64,000 nt of DNA from Sulfurospirillum barnesii SES-3 (GTDB lineage Bacteria > Campylobacterota > Campylobacteria > Campylobacterales > Sulfurospirillaceae). A program made the translations under genes and the position numbers. The notes below the pieces were generated by a model. It was given only the letters and a program-made list of their open reading frames with translations, searched no databases and was not told where the DNA came from. Position 1 is the first letter of the stretch. Every line of letters begins with the position of its first letter. The DNA lies in the NCBI RefSeq assembly GCF_000265295.1, contig NC_018002.1:1302001-1366000 (forward strand), given 5' to 3'. Shown here one piece after another: positions 18,431 through 27,824 of the stretch.

Positions 18431-21400
18431 ATGTATAAATTAGCCATTAACAGACCCATCACCACATTGATGGGCGTTTTAACCTTTATTGTCTTTGGAT
18501 TAATGTCCTATAACACCATGCCGATTAATCTTTTTCCCAATGTGGATTTTCCTATTGTCACGGTGCAAACCACCTACAATGGCGCAGACCCATCCACCGT
18601 GGAGACCAAAGTCACCGATAAAATTGAAGAAGCTGTATCAGGGGTGGATGGTATTGATAAACTGATGTCTACCAGTTATGAGGGATTTAGTGTGGTCACC
18701 ATTCAGTTTGAGCTCACCAAAGACCTTGATGAAGCAACCAACGACGTAAGAGATAAAATTGGCGCCATTGATCTTCCCAGTGAAGTGGAAAAACCTGTGG
18801 TGAAAAAACTAGGGGCTTCTGGAGCGGTCATTAGCCTTTTTATTGCCGATAAAGGGGATGATAGCAAAGCCCTCATGCGCCTTGCCGATGAAAAGCTCAA
18901 AGCCCAACTCCAACGAATTAAGGGAGTAGGTGAGGTTAACATTGTAGGCTACCAAGACCGTGAAATTCGCATTTTTATCGATCCCTTTTTACTCGCAAAA
19001 TACTCCCTTAGTGCTTCTGAAATTAGCGCTATTATTGCAAAGCAAAATATCAAACAGGGTGCTGGAAAGATGATTAATCAGAGCCAAGAGATTATCATCA
19101 AAGCAGAAGGTGATGCTAAAAGTGTGGAAGCGGTGGGTGAGCTTTTGGTCAAACCAGGCGTGAAGCTTAAAGATGTTGCTAGCATTGTGGATGGGCTAAG
19201 CGATGCCAAAAGTTACTCTTCCTACAATGGTCAACGAGGTGTGACACTGGAAGTGAAAAAAATTGCGGGTGAGAACTCTTTAGATATTATTAATGGTGTC
19301 AAAAAAGCGCTTCCAAAACTACAACACTTAGCAGGCGATCAGTTTGAAATTAAAGTCTTGCAAGACCAATCTGAAAAAATCATGATTAACATTGACAATG
19401 TTCGTTTTGACCTTATTTTTGGTGCATTTTTGTCTATTATTATCGTCTTTTCGTTTCTTAGAAATGTGACGGCAACCCTTGTTTCTGCCCTTGCTATTCC
19501 TACATCAGTCATTGGGACGTTTGCGATTATTCATGCGCTAGGCTACGACTTGAACCGACTGACATTGATTGGTCTGACCCTTGCCATTGGTATTTTTATT
19601 GATGATGCGATTGTTGTTATTGAAAACATTATGAAAAAAATGGAAGAGGGACAAAAACCTTTCCAAGCCTCTTTTGAAGGTATTAAGGAGGTAGCTTTTT
19701 CCATTTTGGCTATCTCTGCGGTTCTTTTAGCCGTTTTTATTCCCGTAGCCTTTATGGATGGTATCGTAGGAATGTTTTTTAACTCTTTTGCCATGACGGT
19801 AGCTTCGGGTATTGTCATCTCTTATTTGGTTGCGGTTATGTTTATCCCCAGCGTGGGGGCTAGGGTTTTAAGTGCAAAGGAGAGCAAATTTTACTATGCA
19901 ACAGAGCCCATTTTTAAAGCCATTGATAAAGCTTACGTAACACTCTTAAAGGGGACGTTGCGTTTTAAAATGCTTACGATTGTTGCGACCATTTCGCTTT
20001 TGATTGCCTCAACATCATTAAGTGTAGGTATGAACTTTTTACCGATGCAAGATAATAGCGAGCTTCAAATCACCATCAAAGCACCTGTGGGTATCAACCT
20101 AGAGACCATGAAAGCAAAAATAGCCCCCATTGATGCGCTTTTAAAAGAGGATAAAGATATTGTTTATTCCATTGCATCTATCGGGTACAATGCCGCTGAA
20201 GAGATTCATAAAGGAAAAATCTACGCTAAACTCAAACCCGTGGTAGAGAGAAAAGGACGTACGCAAGAGCAGATTATTCAGTTTTACAGAGAAAAGCTCA
20301 AAGAGTATAAGGATATGACCATTTTGGTTGAAAAAGTGGATGATTTTGATACAGGCGGTACATCGGCTCCTGTGCAAGTGGTTATTACAGGTGATAGCCT
20401 TGATGAACTGGATAAAGTCTCTCTAAAGTTAATGGACGTGTTACGTCAAACAGAGGGCATTGTGGATGTCGATAGGGATTATGAGAGTGGCAAACCCGAA
20501 ATCAAAGTCTCTATTTTGCGTGAAAATGCCCAAAGAGTAGGGGTAAGCGTGCAAGAAATCACCTCTGTGTTGGCATCTGCTTATTCAAGCGACAGTGCGG
20601 TTTCTTACTTTGAAGACAACGGCCGCCAATTTGATATTACCGTTCGATACAAAGATGATTACCGAAAATCATTGGAAGATTTAAAAAAACTCAAAGTACG
20701 TAACGCAGAGGGTGAATTTGTCACGCTTGAGGGTTTACTTAAGCTAGAAGAGGGGACAGGAACTGCATCGATTAACCGTTTTGATAGAGAGCGTAAGGTC
20801 TTAGTTACTGCTAATATTTTCAATACCTCCTTAGACAAAATCGTCGCAGTGGTCAATGAAGCTATGCCTAAAATCTTACCGCAAGGCTACGCATTTCGCT
20901 ACACAGGCGATGTTGAAAATTTAGAAGACACCAACAAAGCCTTTGGTGCGGCAGTGCTTTTAGCGGTTATTTTGATTTACCTCATTTTAGCGGCCCTTTA
21001 TGAGTCTGTCATTCAGCCTTTTATTATTATGATTTCGATGCCACTTTCTTTTACAGGTGTTATTCTTGCCTTGCATTTGAGTGGAAACTCTTTTAGCTTG
21101 TTTGTTATGATTGGTATTATTTTACTGCTAGGAATGGTTGGCAAAAATGCCATTTTAGTGGTTGACTTTGCTAACCGTGCGATTAAGGAAGGAAAAGATA
21201 TTGATCATGCGCTCTTTGAAGCAGGCGAAAAACGTTTGCGTCCTATTTTAATGACAACCTTTGCGATGATTGGAGCGATGATTCCTTTAGCGTTTGGATC
21301 AGGGGCAGGGCATGAGAGTAACGCACCTATGGCACTTGCAATTATTGGAGGGTTGCTCAGTTCAACCGTTTTAACTCTCTTGGTTGTCCCTGCGATTTAT

Positions 21401-21460
21401 AAATTTATGTATCCTATGGATGCGTGGCTTAGAAAATGGTATGAGAGAGGAACCGTCTAA
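18431..21460 (+). CDS. RND multidrug efflux permease (HAE1/AcrB type)
   Basis: The 1009-residue protein has the 12-transmembrane RND layout. TM1 is near residue 12-30, a large periplasmic loop spans about 35-335, a TM block lies at about 335-530, a second loop at about 550-840, and TM8-12 at about 845-1000. Proton-relay residues are visible: the Asp pair in AIGIFIDDAIVVIENI (TM4) and Lys in GMVGKNAILVVDFAN (TM10). It exports hydrophobic drugs, bile-salt-like compounds or solvents with proton exchange. Operon partners are the TetR-like regulator, the broken tolC-like gene and the short adaptor. Substrate range is not readable from sequence. Confidence 0.93.
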   Translation: MYKLAINRPITTLMGVLTFIVFGLMSYNTMPINLFPNVDFPIVTVQTTYNGADPSTVETKVTDKIEEAVSGVDGIDKLMSTSYEGFSVVTIQFELTKDLDEATNDVRDKIGAIDLPSEVEKPVVKKLGASGAVISLFIADKGDDSKALMRLADEKLKAQLQRIKGVGEVNIVGYQDREIRIFIDPFLLAKYSLSASEISAIIAKQNIKQGAGKMINQSQEIIIKAEGDAKSVEAVGELLVKPGVKLKDVASIVDGLSDAKSYSSYNGQRGVTLEVKKIAGENSLDIINGVKKALPKLQHLAGDQFEIKVLQDQSEKIMINIDNVRFDLIFGAFLSIIIVFSFLRNVTATLVSALAIPTSVIGTFAIIHALGYDLNRLTLIGLTLAIGIFIDDAIVVIENIMKKMEEGQKPFQASFEGIKEVAFSILAISAVLLAVFIPVAFMDGIVGMFFNSFAMTVASGIVISYLVAVMFIPSVGARVLSAKESKFYYATEPIFKAIDKAYVTLLKGTLRFKMLTIVATISLLIASTSLSVGMNFLPMQDNSELQITIKAPVGINLETMKAKIAPIDALLKEDKDIVYSIASIGYNAAEEIHKGKIYAKLKPVVERKGRTQEQIIQFYREKLKEYKDMTILVEKVDDFDTGGTSAPVQVVITGDSLDELDKVSLKLMDVLRQTEGIVDVDRDYESGKPEIKVSILRENAQRVGVSVQEITSVLASAYSSDSAVSYFEDNGRQFDITVRYKDDYRKSLEDLKKLKVRNAEGEFVTLEGLLKLEEGTGTASINRFDRERKVLVTANIFNTSLDKIVAVVNEAMPKILPQGYAFRYTGDVENLEDTNKAFGAAVLLAVILIYLILAALYESVIQPFIIMISMPLSFTGVILALHLSGNSFSLFVMIGIILLLGMVGKNAILVVDFANRAIKEGKDIDHALFEAGEKRLRPILMTTFAMIGAMIPLAFGSGAGHESNAPMALAIIGGLLSSTVLTLLVVPAIYKFMYPMDAWLRKWYERGTV

Positions 21461-21474
21461 GAATCTTTACATGT

Positions 21475-21494
21475 AAAGGGCAGAAATGCCCTTT
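21475..21494. terminator. Hairpin after the RND operon
   Basis: AAAGGGCA (21475-21482) and TGCCCTTT (21487-21494) flank a GAAA tetraloop. It lies between two convergent genes and could serve both. No long U-tract follows on either strand. Its left arm is overlapped by a TTACATGTAA copy at 21467. Confidence 0.5.
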
Positions 21495-21499
21495 CGTGT

Positions 21500-21712
21500 T
21501 TATTTGTTGCGTTTTCTATCTTTTTTAGACTGCTTTGCTTTGGCTTTCGCTTTCGCTTTTTTTTCATCACTCATCTGCGCTTTTGAAGAGTTTACAGCAC
21601 CTGCTTTCACCTCTTTGTCTTTTTGCAAAGCCGTATGTTTTTGCATGGTGGCAAGTCCTGCTAGCTTATAACCTTTTTCCATTTTTACACTATTATTGAG
21701 TAATCCACCCAT
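21500..21712 (-). CDS. Small lysine-rich protein of unknown function
   Basis: This is a 70-residue, very basic, hydrophilic protein whose C-terminal third is almost only Lys, Ala, Ser and Asp (AQMSDEKKAKAKAKAKQSKKDRKRNK). ATG 21712 is preceded on the minus strand by AAAGGA. I do not recognise a family. The composition would suit nucleic-acid or ribosome contact, but nothing specific is seen. An opposing plus-strand frame at 21486-21671 is its antisense shadow. Confidence 0.55.
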   Translation of the reverse strand: MGGLLNNSVKMEKGYKLAGLATMQKHTALQKDKEVKAGAVNSSKAQMSDEKKAKAKAKAKQSKKDRKRNK

Positions 21713-21838
21713 AATTTAAATCCTTTATTGTATTCGTTGGAGAATCTTTTTGAAGAGGGGTATTGTACTTTATGCTTGCTTCAAGCCATGTAAAACCTTT
21801 TACATGTAAAATAAGGTTTTTATAAAAGGAGACAACAC

Positions 21839-22150
21839 ATGTCAACACACACCCTCTTAAGCATCCAACAATACGCTACAAAACATAAAATGAGTACCTT
21901 TGCAGTCATCAAACGTGTCAATGCCAAAGAGCTTAAAATGATTAAAAAGAATGTCGATGGAAAAGAACAGGAGTTTATTGTGGATGAGAGTACCCCACCA
22001 CCGCACCCTTCATCTAACGTTTTGCCTTCTAATACACAGGAGCATAGCCCCATTGATTATGAAGTAGAATTTCACAAGCTTTTAGCAAAATACATTGAAC
22101 TACACGAAAAATACACCCAAATCCTTGAGGAAAAAACGACAAAGGAATAA
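21839..22150 (+). CDS. Unknown 103-residue protein
   Basis: ATG 21839 follows AAAAGGAGAC at good spacing. The N-terminal half (LLSIQQYATKHKMSTFAVIKRVNAKELKMIKKNVDGKEQEFIVDE) looks like a small helix-turn-helix or KfrA-like head with basic residues. A proline-rich linker (TPPPHPSSNVLP) leads to a short coiled coil (EVEFHKLLAKYIELHEKYTQILEEK). A DNA-binding oligomeric protein is possible but unproven. It lies just upstream of another small unknown gene in the same direction. Confidence 0.6.
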   Translation: MSTHTLLSIQQYATKHKMSTFAVIKRVNAKELKMIKKNVDGKEQEFIVDESTPPPHPSSNVLPSNTQEHSPIDYEVEFHKLLAKYIELHEKYTQILEEKTTKE

Positions 22151-22185
22151 AAACTGCATTGAACTCTCTAAAAAAGGAGTCTCTT

Positions 22186-22500
22186 GTGGAAATCAACAAT
22201 GAGATGCAACGTGACCGTTATGTTAGTTTTCAAAATATTGACTGTTATGAAAATGCAGTAGTGGTTTTAGATGCACTGTATGAACTTTTTGCTCTGTATC
22301 CTGAGAGTAAAGATGCTTTTTGGCTTCGTTTTGAAAGCTTTATTCCCACAGAGTACAAAACTGTCTTTGCAAAAAAAGATTCCAAAGATATTTTGTACCA
22401 TATTTGCTCTAATATCTTCTACATTGCAGCTCTTTTTGAAACCTATCACTTTGAAAAAGGACTCGCATGCATCGAAAAGGCTGAACTTGAGTGCTGTTAA
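22186..22500 (+). CDS. Unknown 104-residue acidic protein
   Basis: I start at GTG 22186 (MEINNEMQRDRYVSFQ), which has AAAGGAG seven bases upstream, rather than at the TTG at 22159. The protein is acidic and mostly helical (YENAVVVLDALYELFALYPESKDAFWLRFESFI), and ends Cys-Cys. No family is recognised. It probably shares a transcript with the 103-residue gene upstream, and a good terminator follows. Confidence 0.6.
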   Translation: MEINNEMQRDRYVSFQNIDCYENAVVVLDALYELFALYPESKDAFWLRFESFIPTEYKTVFAKKDSKDILYHICSNIFYIAALFETYHFEKGLACIEKAELECC

Positions 22501-22522
22501 ATTAGGGTTACATGTAAAGAAG

Positions 22523-22556
22523 AAGAGGGTGTAAAATACCCTCTTATGGTTTTTTA
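22523..22556 (+). terminator. Rho-independent terminator between convergent genes
   Basis: AAGAGGGT (22523-22530) pairs with ACCCTCTT (22538-22545) over a 7-base loop, followed by ATGG and six T. It ends the small-gene transcript and abuts the 3-prime end of the FIST chemoreceptor gene. Confidence 0.75.
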
Positions 22557-24569
22557 ATGATTGAGAATATCCAGCGTTTTTTCATAAACACTGAGTTTTC
22601 CAAGCTCGCTATTTAGCGCATCGGTCAATTTAGACTGAGAACGAAGTTCCGCAGAGATAACATGGCTTTTTCCTGCTAAACTTTCCATATCCTCTGAGAG
22701 GGCATTGCTTTTGGATGAAATTTCCATGAGTCCACCGCTAACACCACTCATGGTGCCACTAATATTTTCTACGGCTTGAATAATCGTATTGACGGAAATA
22801 TTGGTTTCAGAGAGGCTCTTTTGCGTACGTTCAGCCAATTTTCGCACTTCATCGGCAACCACGGCAAAACCACGACCGTGTTCACCCGCACGTGCCGCTT
22901 CAATGGCAGCATTGAGCGCTAAAAGATTGGTTTGATCGGCAATATCAGCAATCACGCTTAAAACCATACGAATTTCACGTACATTATTGGCGAGATTATC
23001 CACTTCTGTGGATAAATTGGCATTTTGAGAACTGCTTTGTTCCATATGCGAAGCAAAAAGTACAAACTCCTTTTCAACACTGCACAAATGCGTTTCAATC
23101 GCATCAATGGATTGTACCGCATGCGTCAGTGTTGTACCAATGCTCTCAAGAACAGGCATACTCTCTTTCATTTGCCCTAACATCGCTTTATTAATCGTAT
23201 TAATCATCGCTTGACGGTTGATTTTTCTCAGTAAAAAATAACTCTTAAATCCTGCATATTTTTGGACAAAATTATCCACATAGTCATCTTCAAAACCTTC
23301 ATTATCGAGCTTATAAAAAAAGATAGCTGTTAGCGTTTGATTGATATTAACCCCTAAAAGCTCACCAAAGGTTGAAAAGCCAGCCACAGGAATCTCTTTA
23401 AAGGTTGAAAGGCGACCCAGCGCATCACTGTTGCATAAACGCCTCAAAATACAATCATTAAAAATAGCACCAATTGGTTTTGGTTTTTTACGGCTAAACG
23501 CATCATAATCGTGATTGGTCGTTTGCACAAAATCGGTTTTTTCAAGCAATAAAAGCTCTTCACCTGCTTCAATATCGCAATAAAAATGAATCGTATCATT
23601 CACCACATCAATGGATGCGATAGAGCGCACATAAATTTCCCCATCAATTTCAATGCCAAACGTATAGTTCGCAAGTTTTGCATTAAGTTCATGAGGCGTG
23701 CACTTAAAATGGTTGCTTAACGCTTCAATAATGCTAATTCCTACATTACTTTTTCGATCTAAAAAGGCACTAATTGTACGAGAAAGGGGATTGGCAGCAA
23801 GAACGGTAAAAGAGGTTGATGTTTTTCGAAAGTTTTGACTTTTAAAAACCCCAAAACGATACGCTGGTGCTAGTTTGATAAAGGTCACCACCGCATGATG
23901 GCGTAGCGTCTGTTTGCCATTATAAATATAAGTATTTTGAAAATCAAGCTTACCACCCGCACTTCCACCAATAAGCAAACAAGGAAATTTTGCCACATGA
24001 TAAACAGCTTCCATAAAAAAACTCTCACTTGCACTTAGACCATCAATTAATGTATAGCCTAATGTATCATCTGAGCGCATTTTAAAGGGAACATTGATTT
24101 TTTTAATTTCCTCAGCAATCGCAGCAACTCTTTGATGTTCCGTTTGAGTGCTAACACCCATGTTTTCGCTCTTCAGTGGAATAGAGGCGACAAAAACATC
24201 GCTAATCATGCACGGTGCAAAGACCATCAGTACAATATTATCGCCTTCACCTGCTGAGGCACTTGAATACAGTGAGGGAAGGGGATTTTGAGCATGTAAA
24301 CTGCATAATTCACCTGCAGTAGTCGAAAGAATCAGTGTGCATTCACTTGAAAATGCCTGTTGAAGTTTTTTAGCAACACTGTCAAACTCCAATGATGGAG
24401 AAATGAAACCTAGAACAACTTTGGGGGAAAAAGGAAGATTTGAACAAACGCTTTCAAGGGTCTTTTCTTGAAAATTTAATGTCATAATAGTATTATCTGA
24501 AGCATGAGGTGATTGGTATGAAAATGAGCTTGTATCATTACCATGATTGGAGCGTAAAAAACTAAACAT
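22554..24569 (-). CDS. Cytosolic methyl-accepting chemotaxis protein with FIST sensory domains
   Basis: The protein has about 671 residues. I prefer ATG 24569 ([11 protein letters not shown]) because AAGGAA lies seven bases upstream; the ATG two codons earlier is too close to it. Residues about 35-260 match FIST_N ([23 protein letters not shown] ... [11 protein letters not shown] ... [10 protein letters not shown]) and about 260-430 FIST_C ([13 protein letters not shown] ... [13 protein letters not shown]). The last 200 residues are the MCP signalling hairpin with the conserved tip [20 protein letters not shown]. There is no membrane segment, so it is a soluble receptor. FIST domains are thought to bind small ligands such as amino acids; the ligand here is unknown. 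Confidence 0.88.
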   Translation of the reverse strand: MFSFLRSNHGNDTSSFSYQSPHASDNTIMTLNFQEKTLESVCSNLPFSPKVVLGFISPSLEFDSVAKKLQQAFSSECTLILSTTAGELCSLHAQNPLPSLYSSASAGEGDNIVLMVFAPCMISDVFVASIPLKSENMGVSTQTEHQRVAAIAEEIKKINVPFKMRSDDTLGYTLIDGLSASESFFMEAVYHVAKFPCLLIGGSAGGKLDFQNTYIYNGKQTLRHHAVVTFIKLAPAYRFGVFKSQNFRKTSTSFTVLAANPLSRTISAFLDRKSNVGISIIEALSNHFKCTPHELNAKLANYTFGIEIDGEIYVRSIASIDVVNDTIHFYCDIEAGEELLLLEKTDFVQTTNHDYDAFSRKKPKPIGAIFNDCILRRLCNSDALGRLSTFKEIPVAGFSTFGELLGVNINQTLTAIFFYKLDNEGFEDDYVDNFVQKYAGFKSYFLLRKINRQAMINTINKAMLGQMKESMPVLESIGTTLTHAVQSIDAIETHLCSVEKEFVLFASHMEQSSSQNANLSTEVDNLANNVREIRMVLSVIADIADQTNLLALNAAIEAARAGEHGRGFAVVADEVRKLAERTQKSLSETNISVNTIIQAVENISGTMSGVSGGLMEISSKSNALSEDMESLAGKSHVISAELRSQSKLTDALNSELGKLSVYEKTLDILNH

Positions 24570-24945
24570 GGGCATTTCCTTAATTTTATGAGCATTGTGA
24601 GCCGATAGTAACGCACACTATGTAAAAATTATCTTAAAAATAAACTATCTTAAAAAATTAATGTAAAGTAATCACAAAGTGCTACCATAAATGACTGAGC
24701 GATCCAGGTGAGCCTCTCAACGAAACACCCAAAACTTAATTATTGAAAACTAAAATTTTCAAAATTAAATTCACTATCTTATGCGGTACACATTTCATCC
24801 AAAACCAGATAATTGACTCTGCTCTTACCTAAAAGCATTTCAACCTTATCTACCCTATTTCACCCTGATTTGCCCTGAGTTTCTATTATTATCTCACCGC
24901 TCAATCATGATAAATCATAAAAAATATCTAAGGAAAGCTTTACTT
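24570..24945. other. Regulatory region between FIST-MCP and first autotransporter
   Basis: This 375-base divergent region has AT-rich repeats. TTATCTTAAAAA-type units occur near 24628-24658 and ATTCACTATCTTA lies at 24769-24781. A similar ATTCACTATATCCTTA (30231-30246) precedes the second autotransporter gene, so both may bind the response regulator encoded between them. No gene is seen. Confidence 0.45.
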
Positions 24946-27693
24946 ATGAAAAAAGTATACTATACCCAAAAAAGAAATATCTCTAGCAGCATTACGGCGT
25001 CAGCTCTTTTATTAGGGTTAAGCACTCTTCCTGCATTAGCAACAGATTATGGTAGCCTCAATGATAGTGTCATTACGTTAGCTAATGGGGATACAATCAC
25101 TGCTGATACTAAGTATAATAATATATTGACTGGTATTTACAATAATTCTGCAACAACTGCTCAAATCAATCTTGCTTCAGGCAGTAAAGTTAGTGTTGAT
25201 GGTGGGAACACAGCGTCTGCTGGTATTTATTTGAATGGCAAAAATACAACTTTGAATGCAAATCATTTGACCATTGATGTTAAGGGTTTTGCTACTAAAG
25301 GATTGTATGTTTCAGGCTTAAATTCCCAAATAGATTTAGGGACGGATAGTAAAATTATAGTCGACAACACCAGTACAAGTTCCAGTGCTATAGGTGTCTA
25401 TATTGCAAAAGCGTCTACCTTAACTGCCGATGCTTTAACGATTCAAACAATAGGAAATCAGAATATTGGACTTAATGTTGATAACGAAGGAACAGAAGCA
25501 CATTTGGGTTCTGGAAGCTTAATTAGTACAAATGGTAGTCAATCTACAGCATTACGTATTTTTGGTGCCAATGGAAATGCTGCTAATGGTCCAGCAAAAT
25601 TCGAAGCCACTCATTTGACTCTTGAAACACAAGGGAATCTTTCATATGGCATTGATTTACAACAAAATTCATTTGTAGATTTAGGTACTGGTAGTACCAT
25701 AACCACCCAAGGAGCATATGCAACGGGTGTTTTCTTGTTTGGAAAACTTAATGCTGATGCGCTAAGCATTACTACTATGGGAAATAATTCTAATGCGCTT
25801 GAAGTTCGTAGTGGTGGCTTGGCTACGGTTGGTGCAGATAGCCATATTTGGGCAGACAAAAGTAGTGGTTTAATAGCACATGGATCCAATGCTATTGCTC
25901 ATTTTAATGGTACCCCAACCAATAGAAACAGCATTTTTTCGGGTGGCTCCACAGGTGCTTCTGCACAACTTTCTGGAGTAGTGAATCTAGAAAATACTGA
26001 CATTATTGTTGATCGGAATGGCAATACGGCTTATGCGGTGTGGGCTGCTGGCGGTGTGGTTAATGCAGTAAACACGACAGTGACTGGCGCTGATGGCGTG
26101 TATGGTGTCGTGGCGAATTCATCTGGTGGCAAGGCTTATTTTACAGGGGATACAACGATAACAATGGCTTCATCAGACGCCGTTGCTATGGTTTCTGCAG
26201 GGGCTGGCAATCTGATTTCTGGTGTTGGCAAGATGCATATTACTGGTGGCGTTTATTCTCAGGATGGAGCCACAACTGACCTGAGGATGACTGAAGGGTC
26301 AGTGTTGAATGGAGGGGCATTTGTCTCATCTGGTGCCACAACCAATTTGTCACTTGATGATAGCTTGTGGAATATGAGCCAAGATTCTGTGGTTAGTAAA
26401 TTAACCTTAAATCATAGCACTGTTGATTTTATAGAAGATAAAGTGGGTTCAATCCTTACCGTAGGTGATTTAAGTGGCAATGGTAATTTTATTATGCGTA
26501 CCAATATACTCGATGAATTTTCGGATAAATTAGTGGTTACAGGTAGTAGCACTGGTAACCATAGTATTCAAATAATAAATAGAGGCTCTCTTGCAACTAC
26601 GGGCAATGAAGTAATTACGGTTGTAGAAACACAAGACGGATTAGCTTCATTTGATTTAAAAAACAACCTTTTTAGAGGAGCAGGAACAGGAGAAGTGGAA
26701 CTAGGAGGATACCTCTATAGTCTTCATCAAAATGATACAAACTGGGAACTCTATGCTTCTAGCAAAGCACCGCCGATTACATCCACAGCTGATGCCTCAG
26801 CAAACTTCCTCAATATTGGCTATATGATTAACTATGCAGAAACTCAAACGCTCTTGCAAAGAATGGGAGAACTTCGTGAAACTGAAAATAGCCAAGGTAA
26901 TGTATGGGCTAGAACCTTTACTGGGAAGTTTGGTTCATTTGGAAGCGGTAAATTAAGCGATTTTGATATGGGCTACACAGGCATTCAAACTGGTATAGAT
27001 GGACGTTTGAAAATGTCAGATTTAGATGTTTTTTTAGGTGTGATGGGTGGAACCATACAGGCTGATTCAAACTATCAACAAGGCAATGGTAATGTAAATG
27101 GTCATCATTTTGGATTTTATGGAACTTATATTGCATCAAATCATTTCTATGTTGATATGGCATTGAAATACAGTCATATTAAAAACACGTTCAACGTTCA
27201 AGACTCTCAATATAATCACATTCATGGGAGTACTTCGAGTAATGGTTATGGTTTAAGCGTTGAGGCTGGGAAACGCTTTTACTTGGTAAATACGACAACA
27301 GGTTATTACATTGAACCACAAGCGCAGTTAAGTTATTTACATCAAAACAGTTCCTCAACGCATGCAGACAATGGTTTAGTGGTTGATTTAGATGGCTATG
27401 ATTCAACTCTTGGGCGTGTTAGCGTAAAAGTTGGGTACGAAGTTAAAGAAGTTAAAAATCCCGTAAATGTCTATTATAAAACTGGCTATGTTACGGAGAT
27501 GAGCGGTAATGTAGGCTATCGTTTGAATGGTAATTTAGAAACATACACTTTCCGTGGAAACTTATGGGAAAATCAAGTCGGCATTGCAACTCAACTAAAT
27601 AAAAAGCATAATTTATACCTAGATGGCACGTATACTACTGGTCACAAATTTGTCCAAAGGCAGATTAATGCTGGATACCGTTTTAGTTTCTAA
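24946..27693 (+). CDS. Autotransporter (type Va) adhesin-like protein
   Basis: The protein has about 915 residues. ATG 24946 (MKKVYYTQKRNISSS) follows AAGGAAAGC; an in-frame ATG at 24907 is possible. A signal peptide ends near ALATDYG. The passenger (about 35-620) has the repetitive beta-helix style of AIDA/pertactin proteins, with Asn/Gly/Thr-rich turns such as LNANHLTIDVKGFATKGLYVSG. The last 280 residues form a beta-barrel translocator (GNVWARTFTGKFGSFGSGKL ... GYGLSVEAGKRFY ... HKFVQRQINAGYRFSF) ending in Phe. It is likely a surface adhesin or aggregation factor. A strong terminator follows. It is the first of two autotransporters flanking a two-component system. Confidence 0.88.
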   Translation: MKKVYYTQKRNISSSITASALLLGLSTLPALATDYGSLNDSVITLANGDTITADTKYNNILTGIYNNSATTAQINLASGSKVSVDGGNTASAGIYLNGKNTTLNANHLTIDVKGFATKGLYVSGLNSQIDLGTDSKIIVDNTSTSSSAIGVYIAKASTLTADALTIQTIGNQNIGLNVDNEGTEAHLGSGSLISTNGSQSTALRIFGANGNAANGPAKFEATHLTLETQGNLSYGIDLQQNSFVDLGTGSTITTQGAYATGVFLFGKLNADALSITTMGNNSNALEVRSGGLATVGADSHIWADKSSGLIAHGSNAIAHFNGTPTNRNSIFSGGSTGASAQLSGVVNLENTDIIVDRNGNTAYAVWAAGGVVNAVNTTVTGADGVYGVVANSSGGKAYFTGDTTITMASSDAVAMVSAGAGNLISGVGKMHITGGVYSQDGATTDLRMTEGSVLNGGAFVSSGATTNLSLDDSLWNMSQDSVVSKLTLNHSTVDFIEDKVGSILTVGDLSGNGNFIMRTNILDEFSDKLVVTGSSTGNHSIQIINRGSLATTGNEVITVVETQDGLASFDLKNNLFRGAGTGEVELGGYLYSLHQNDTNWELYASSKAPPITSTADASANFLNIGYMINYAETQTLLQRMGELRETENSQGNVWARTFTGKFGSFGSGKLSDFDMGYTGIQTGIDGRLKMSDLDVFLGVMGGTIQADSNYQQGNGNVNGHHFGFYGTYIASNHFYVDMALKYSHIKNTFNVQDSQYNHIHGSTSSNGYGLSVEAGKRFYLVNTTTGYYIEPQAQLSYLHQNSSSTHADNGLVVDLDGYDSTLGRVSVKVGYEVKEVKNPVNVYYKTGYVTEMSGNVGYRLNGNLETYTFRGNLWENQVGIATQLNKKHNLYLDGTYTTGHKFVQRQINAGYRFSF

Positions 27694-27722
27694 TAGAAGG
27701 GGAGTCACTCTCCCCTTCTATT
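27692..27722 (+). terminator. Strong hairpin after the first autotransporter
   Basis: A perfect 13-bp stem, AATAGAAGGGGAG (27692-27704) with CTCCCCTTCTATT (27710-27722), has a 5-base loop and begins inside the stop codon. The gene 3-prime of it is convergent, so the hairpin may serve both strands. Confidence 0.75.
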
Positions 27723-27824
27723 GCGTTAGTTTATCGCCGATACGTAATTGAAAGTCTATTCCTCTTGCAACTCTTGATTACACGCTTTAAATTTATGATA
27801 CAACCTTAAAAACTACTAGATTTT

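Noticed and set aside
21486-21671. 61-codon hydrophobic plus-strand frame
   Set aside because: Antisense to the lysine-rich minus-strand gene (Lys codons read as Phe/Leu); no ribosome site.
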